Shown here in pieces: positions 5,805-8,181 of a DNA stretch of 8,181 bases. The position numbers and the translations under genes are program-made. The stretch spans positions 1-8,181 of the forward strand of contig JAUXGS010000033.1 of assembly GCA_030621945.1 (NCBI GenBank), written 5' to 3'. The stretch is from Methanosarcinales archaeon. Its GTDB lineage: Archaea; Halobacteriota; Syntropharchaeia; Alkanophagales; Methanospirareceae. Within the stretch, counting starts at the first letter, position 1. Every line of letters starts with the position of its first letter. Below the pieces are notes generated by a model. That model was not told the DNA's origin, searched no databases, and saw nothing but the letters and a program-made list of their open reading frames with translations.

Positions 5805-6266
5805 TTACAACGCGAGAACTGCCGATTTATCTTCTTGCGAAACGTGTTTAGTTAAAAATGAATTCTCGAAATGAAGGGCTATTTCACGCACCGCAGCCTC
5901 TTTCGAATCTGCTGTATGTATTACATTGCGCCGTATATCTAAGGCATAATCTCCTCGTATGGTTCCGGACTCTGCTTCTTTTGGATCAGTTGCGCCCGCT
6001 ATTTTCCGCGCTGCTTTGATTGCATCTTCTCCTTCGATCACCAAAGATAACGCTGGTCCTGAGGTCGCATAGGAAATCAACCCCTCAAAGAACTCCTTCT
6101 CCCGATGTGCCTCATAGTGCTTCTCCATCAGCTCTCTCGTTGGCTGTGCAAGCTTTAGCGCTACTATTTTCAATCCCTGCTTTTCAAATCTTCCGATGAT
6201 CTCCCCTACAAGCCCTCGTTCCACGCTTCCCGGCTTTATCATCAAGAACGTTCTTTCGATTGCCAT
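5805..6266 (-). CDS. ndk: Nucleoside diphosphate kinase
   Basis: Ndk moves the terminal phosphate between nucleoside triphosphates and diphosphates through a phosphohistidine, balancing NTP and dNTP pools in the cytoplasm. The 153 residues are full length. The catalytic histidine is H117 in RRNVIHTADS (112-121). The other nucleotide-site residues are in their usual places: K11, Y51, F59, R87, T93, R104 and N114, with HYEAH at 50-54 and SGTIRGDYA at 100-108. After K11-P12 the usual Asp-Gly or Asp-Ala reads Gly-Ser, a substitution near the nucleotide site. The C-terminal tail (NSFLTKHVSQEDKSAVLAL) lacks the W-x-YE ending of many homologues. ATG 6266 has GAGGGG (6282-6277) about 10 bases upstream. 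The stop is TAA. It probably has its own promoter; two TATA-like boxes lie at 6332-6351. Confidence 0.97.
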   Translation of the reverse strand: MAIERTFLMIKPGSVERGLVGEIIGRFEKQGLKIVALKLAQPTRELMEKHYEAHREKEFFEGLISYATSGPALSLVIEGEDAIKAARKIAGATDPKEAESGTIRGDYALDIRRNVIHTADSKEAAVREIALHFENSFLTKHVSQEDKSAVLAL

Positions 6267-6299
6267 TTCTTCTTCTCCCCTCTTGTATCCGCCGCCTCA

Positions 6300-6315
6300 G
6301 GTATATCTATATACC
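6300..6315. repeat. Perfect palindrome in the ndk leader, possible operator
   Basis: GGTATAT and ATATACC are perfect 7-base inverted repeats around a CT spacer, 33 bases before the ndk ATG on minus. If the TATA-like boxes at 6332-6351 are used, transcription would start in or just before this site, a classic position for a repressor. It has the same geometry (7-2-7) as the palindrome at 5713-5728, though the arms differ. Confidence 0.38.
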
Positions 6316-6331
6316 CTTAATGTTTTTTACA

Positions 6332-6351
6332 TTTATACCGTGGTTTATAAA
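6332..6351 (-). promoter_or_regulatory. TATA-like boxes upstream of ndk
   Basis: On minus, TTTATAAA (6351-6344) and GGTATAAAT (6340-6332) both resemble the archaeal TATA box. They predict starts near 6320 or 6308 and leaders of about 40-55 bases. Which one is used cannot be told. The rest of the 192-base gap up to 6458 is AT-rich, with a T-rich tract after the TIM-barrel gene and no coding frame that I can support. Confidence 0.42.
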
Positions 6352-6458
6352 TAGTATATAATGTATAGCGGTATTCTTTTTTCCGCATTCTCTTTCAATT
6401 GGGGGTAAAAGATCGTTTTGTTTCCTTGTTAAAGCGTTCTGCTTAAAGGAAGGGCGGG

Positions 6459-7316
6459 TTAGAGATAACTTCTGCACAACTCCACGTTTCTTCCCAGTTC
6501 TGTATAATCCATCTTCTTCTTCGCTGTATTCTTCCAAAAAGCCTCTATCAACAGATATTTAGAAGGGGTTGATTTCAGAAGGTCAAATATCCTATCGAAA
6601 TCCAACTCACCGCTACCGAGGGATAAATGGTCTCGCTTCTCCGTAAGGGAGCAATCGTGCACATGTGCCACCAGTATCTTCGAACCACATTTCTCTATCC
6701 ATCTCGTAAGGTAATCCAGATAACTACCGTCTTTCTTTTTTATTTTCCTTGGATGACACATTTCGGCCTTTATCGCATGCCCCACATCGAAGGTAAACTG
6801 TAAATTTGGATAGAATCGAGATAGCGCTTCAAGTATCAGGTCAGACCATTCAAAAGGAACTAAATCATTCTCCACACAGACGGTTATGCCGAATTCCGAA
6901 GCCAGTTCCGTTATCTCTCCACATCTTTTGAGACCTTTTAGTTTTATCTGCTGCCTCACGTCCTCAAGCTTATACGTAGGGACTCTCGGGTGCAAATGGA
7001 AATTGTAGTAGAGTGTCCGCGGTAGAAACTCAGCGGAAAATTCCATGCAGTTTCTCAAAATCCGCATGCTCGCATTGGCTATCTCATCTCGTGGATGCGC
7101 TACGACTGTATCAAGTGGAGAATGGAACCCAATTTTTAAATTGAACTCCTCTAACAACCTATTTAGCTCTTCTCTCTCCGATTCTGCCATGCAATCAGGT
7201 AATGGATAATCCAGAGAAAACTCGAAATAGTCCAGTTCGAGTTTGTAAAGCTCTTCTATCGTCTTCTTGAATGGTCTGTTCCCATACCATATTGGCGCTC
7301 CGAGTAGAATGCCCAT
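6459..7316 (-). CDS. Sugar phosphate isomerase/epimerase-like TIM-barrel protein
   Basis: A 285-residue protein of the xylose-isomerase-like TIM-barrel superfamily, which includes sugar isomerases, epimerases and endonuclease IV; all bind metal at the C-terminal ends of the strands. Strand-end motifs appear in order: FEFSLD (31-36), GFHSPL (63-68), NFHLHP (105-110), CVEND (147-151), FTFDVGHA (174-181), VAHVHDC (216-222), LGSGELDF (233-240) and LLIEAF (255-260). E149, D177, H180, H218, H220 and E258 are likely metal or catalytic residues, inferred from the superfamily. Positions 182-202 carry a lysine-rich insert. ATG 7316 follows GTGGGGGAAT, a plausible ribosome site. The stop is TAA. It follows the nfeD-like gene on the same strand after 74 bases, which contain a possible TATA box (CTATTTATT), so it may have its own promoter. 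The substrate is unknown, and the context does not suggest one. Confidence 0.85.
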   Translation of the reverse strand: MGILLGAPIWYGNRPFKKTIEELYKLELDYFEFSLDYPLPDCMAESEREELNRLLEEFNLKIGFHSPLDTVVAHPRDEIANASMRILRNCMEFSAEFLPRTLYYNFHLHPRVPTYKLEDVRQQIKLKGLKRCGEITELASEFGITVCVENDLVPFEWSDLILEALSRFYPNLQFTFDVGHAIKAEMCHPRKIKKKDGSYLDYLTRWIEKCGSKILVAHVHDCSLTEKRDHLSLGSGELDFDRIFDLLKSTPSKYLLIEAFWKNTAKKKMDYTELGRNVELCRSYL

Positions 7317-7390
7317 CTGTTATTCCCCCACGATCCCTTTTACAGCCAGATAGTGAATAAATAGTCAATACCGATTGAGAATGCATAGCA

Positions 7391-8181
7391 TCATTCGTAG
7401 TTGCGTGTTGGCGCATCCGCATAATTTTCTTTTTCCTTCCTTTTAACGACCAGCGTTAATCCATCGCGGTCTATTATTTCCACTTTTTCGCCCTTTGTTA
7501 TCCGTTCTCCAGCCACAGTTCGAGCATTCCAGATTTCACCTCGCAGTTTTATCGTGCCCATATCCTCGTTAATTTCAGTCTCAGCCTTCGTTACTTTCCC
7601 GATAAGCACTTCACCACCTACTTCTGCTCTTCGTTTTCTCGTCTTCAATACCGCACCTACAGCAAAGAAGAAAAAAGCTGCGGATGCCACTGCAATACCA
7701 ATTATAGTCAGCAAGAAACCTTCAAACCATCCTGACTGGGGGCTAAAGAGAAAAGGCTCTTTCGGTAATATCAAAGCGCCTATTATCAAGCATACCGCAC
7801 CTCCGGTAGTGAGTATCCCGAAGGTAGGCGTAAGCACCTCTGCAATGAATAAGATAACCGCGACAAGTATCAAAAGCACGCCAAACACGTTTACCTCGAA
7901 AAGCCCCATCCCATACAGCGCTAAAATCAGGCATATTGCACCGATCATTTCAGGTACGTATGTCCCCGGAGACATGAACCCAAAAATAATGCCATATATG
8001 CCAACCATTAGCAGAATAACCGCTATTTGTGGATTGCTCAGCAGTTCTAATAAAGAAGAGCGAATAGTTTCCTCTTTTATGTGTAAAGGAGCATTTTTTG
8101 TTGCTAACGTCCTGTTCTCATTCCCTATTTTTACGGTCATGCCGTCAACCGTGTTTAAAAGCTCGTTTTCATTCTCTGCAA
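7391..8181 (-). CDS. NfeD/ClpP-class membrane-bound serine protease family protein, C-terminal part (cut by window edge)
   Basis: The frame is open to the right edge and coding-like beyond the first ATG (8140): residues read AENENELLNTVDG before it, and such a linker typically joins the ClpP-like protease domain to the membrane part in long NfeD proteins. The visible part gives about 263 residues. A region with about five membrane segments starts NPQIAVILLMVGIYGIIFGF and includes SPGTYVPEMIGAICLILALY, then VNVFGVLLILVAVILFIAEV with the family TPTFGILTTGG, then a later segment ending FFAVGAVLKTRKRR. The last 75 or so residues form the soluble OB-fold NfeD domain: GKVTKAETEINEDMGTIKLRG, then EIWNARTV, then GEKVEIIDRDGLTLVVKRK. 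Such proteins act with stomatin-like partners in membrane quality control; no stomatin gene is visible, and it may lie upstream, outside. The stop is TGA. I take the protease half to be beyond the edge. Confidence 0.88.
   Translation of the reverse strand, partial: AENENELLNTVDGMTVKIGNENRTLATKNAPLHIKEETIRSSLLELLSNPQIAVILLMVGIYGIIFGFMSPGTYVPEMIGAICLILALYGMGLFEVNVFGVLLILVAVILFIAEVLTPTFGILTTGGAVCLIIGALILPKEPFLFSPQSGWFEGFLLTIIGIAVASAAFFFFAVGAVLKTRKRRAEVGGEVLIGKVTKAETEINEDMGTIKLRGEIWNARTVAGERITKGEKVEIIDRDGLTLVVKRKEKENYADAPTRNYE

Noticed and set aside
6335..6374. ATACCG and CGGTAT as an inverted repeat upstream of ndk
   Set aside because: Only six bases per arm with a 28-base loop; not distinguishable from chance in this AT-rich gap.
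5768..6411. GGGGGTAAAAG present at 5768-5778 and 6401-6411, each shortly after a minus-strand stop codon
   Set aside because: An 11-base match is expected several times by chance in 8 kb, and no third copy was seen, so I do not call it a terminator motif.
6307..6537. A 76-codon minus-strand frame overlapping the end of the TIM-barrel gene
   Set aside because: Its first third is an out-of-frame copy of TIM-barrel coding sequence and the rest runs through AT-rich intergenic DNA; no ribosome site or family pattern.
1..8181. CRISPR arrays, insertion sequences, toxin-antitoxin pairs or defence genes
   Set aside because: No regularly spaced repeats, transposase motifs or paired small genes were seen on either strand.

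Overview
The window looks like euryarchaeal chromosome, probably from the methanogen/ANME-type lineages; I cannot place it more precisely. The signs are a tRNA gene without encoded CCA, TATA-like boxes in front of several genes, GAGGTGA-type ribosome binding sites, and a gene set (4Fe-4S-type IlvD, one-Mop ModE, NfeD/ClpP-class membrane protein, short Ndk) common in such archaea. MutS1 and XseB are bacterial-type proteins that some methanogen relatives also carry. A bacterial origin is not fully excluded.

Layout, left to right. Bases 1-832 (minus) hold the N-terminal half of ilvD, cut by the window edge. A tRNA-Arg(TCT) lies just upstream on the same strand (897-971). Divergently, a complete bacterial-type mutS runs 1087-3657. 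A markedly AT-rich block follows (about 3660-4660, roughly 28-40% GC by hand counts, against about 45% in mutS). It holds two minus-strand membrane-protein genes: an isoprenylcysteine-methyltransferase-like protein, and a small cysteine-rich protein whose reading frame is broken by one in-frame TAG but stays open and coding-like for 56 more codons. Divergent from these is a molybdate-type regulator (modE-like, 4830-5393, plus), convergent with xseB (5407-5643, minus). Then come ndk (5805-6266), a xylose-isomerase-like TIM-barrel protein (6459-7316) and the C-terminal part of an NfeD-type membrane protein (7391-8181, cut by the right edge), all on minus.

No single pathway joins these genes. 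They cover branched-chain amino-acid synthesis (ilvD), DNA repair (mutS, xseB), nucleotide pools (ndk), membrane modification or quality control (methyltransferase-like gene, nfeD) and metal-responsive regulation (modE-like). No stretch over 300 bases lacks a gene; the longest gaps are 4633-4829, 6267-6458 and 5644-5804. They hold TATA-like boxes and short inverted repeats but no further gene that I can support.

The observation most worth following is the in-frame TAG at 4378-4380. It is either a nonsense mutation in a recently acquired gene or a readthrough (for example pyrrolysine) codon. None of the other seven genes with a visible stop uses TAG. I see no CRISPR array, insertion sequence or recognisable defence system, and no convincing new multi-gene system.
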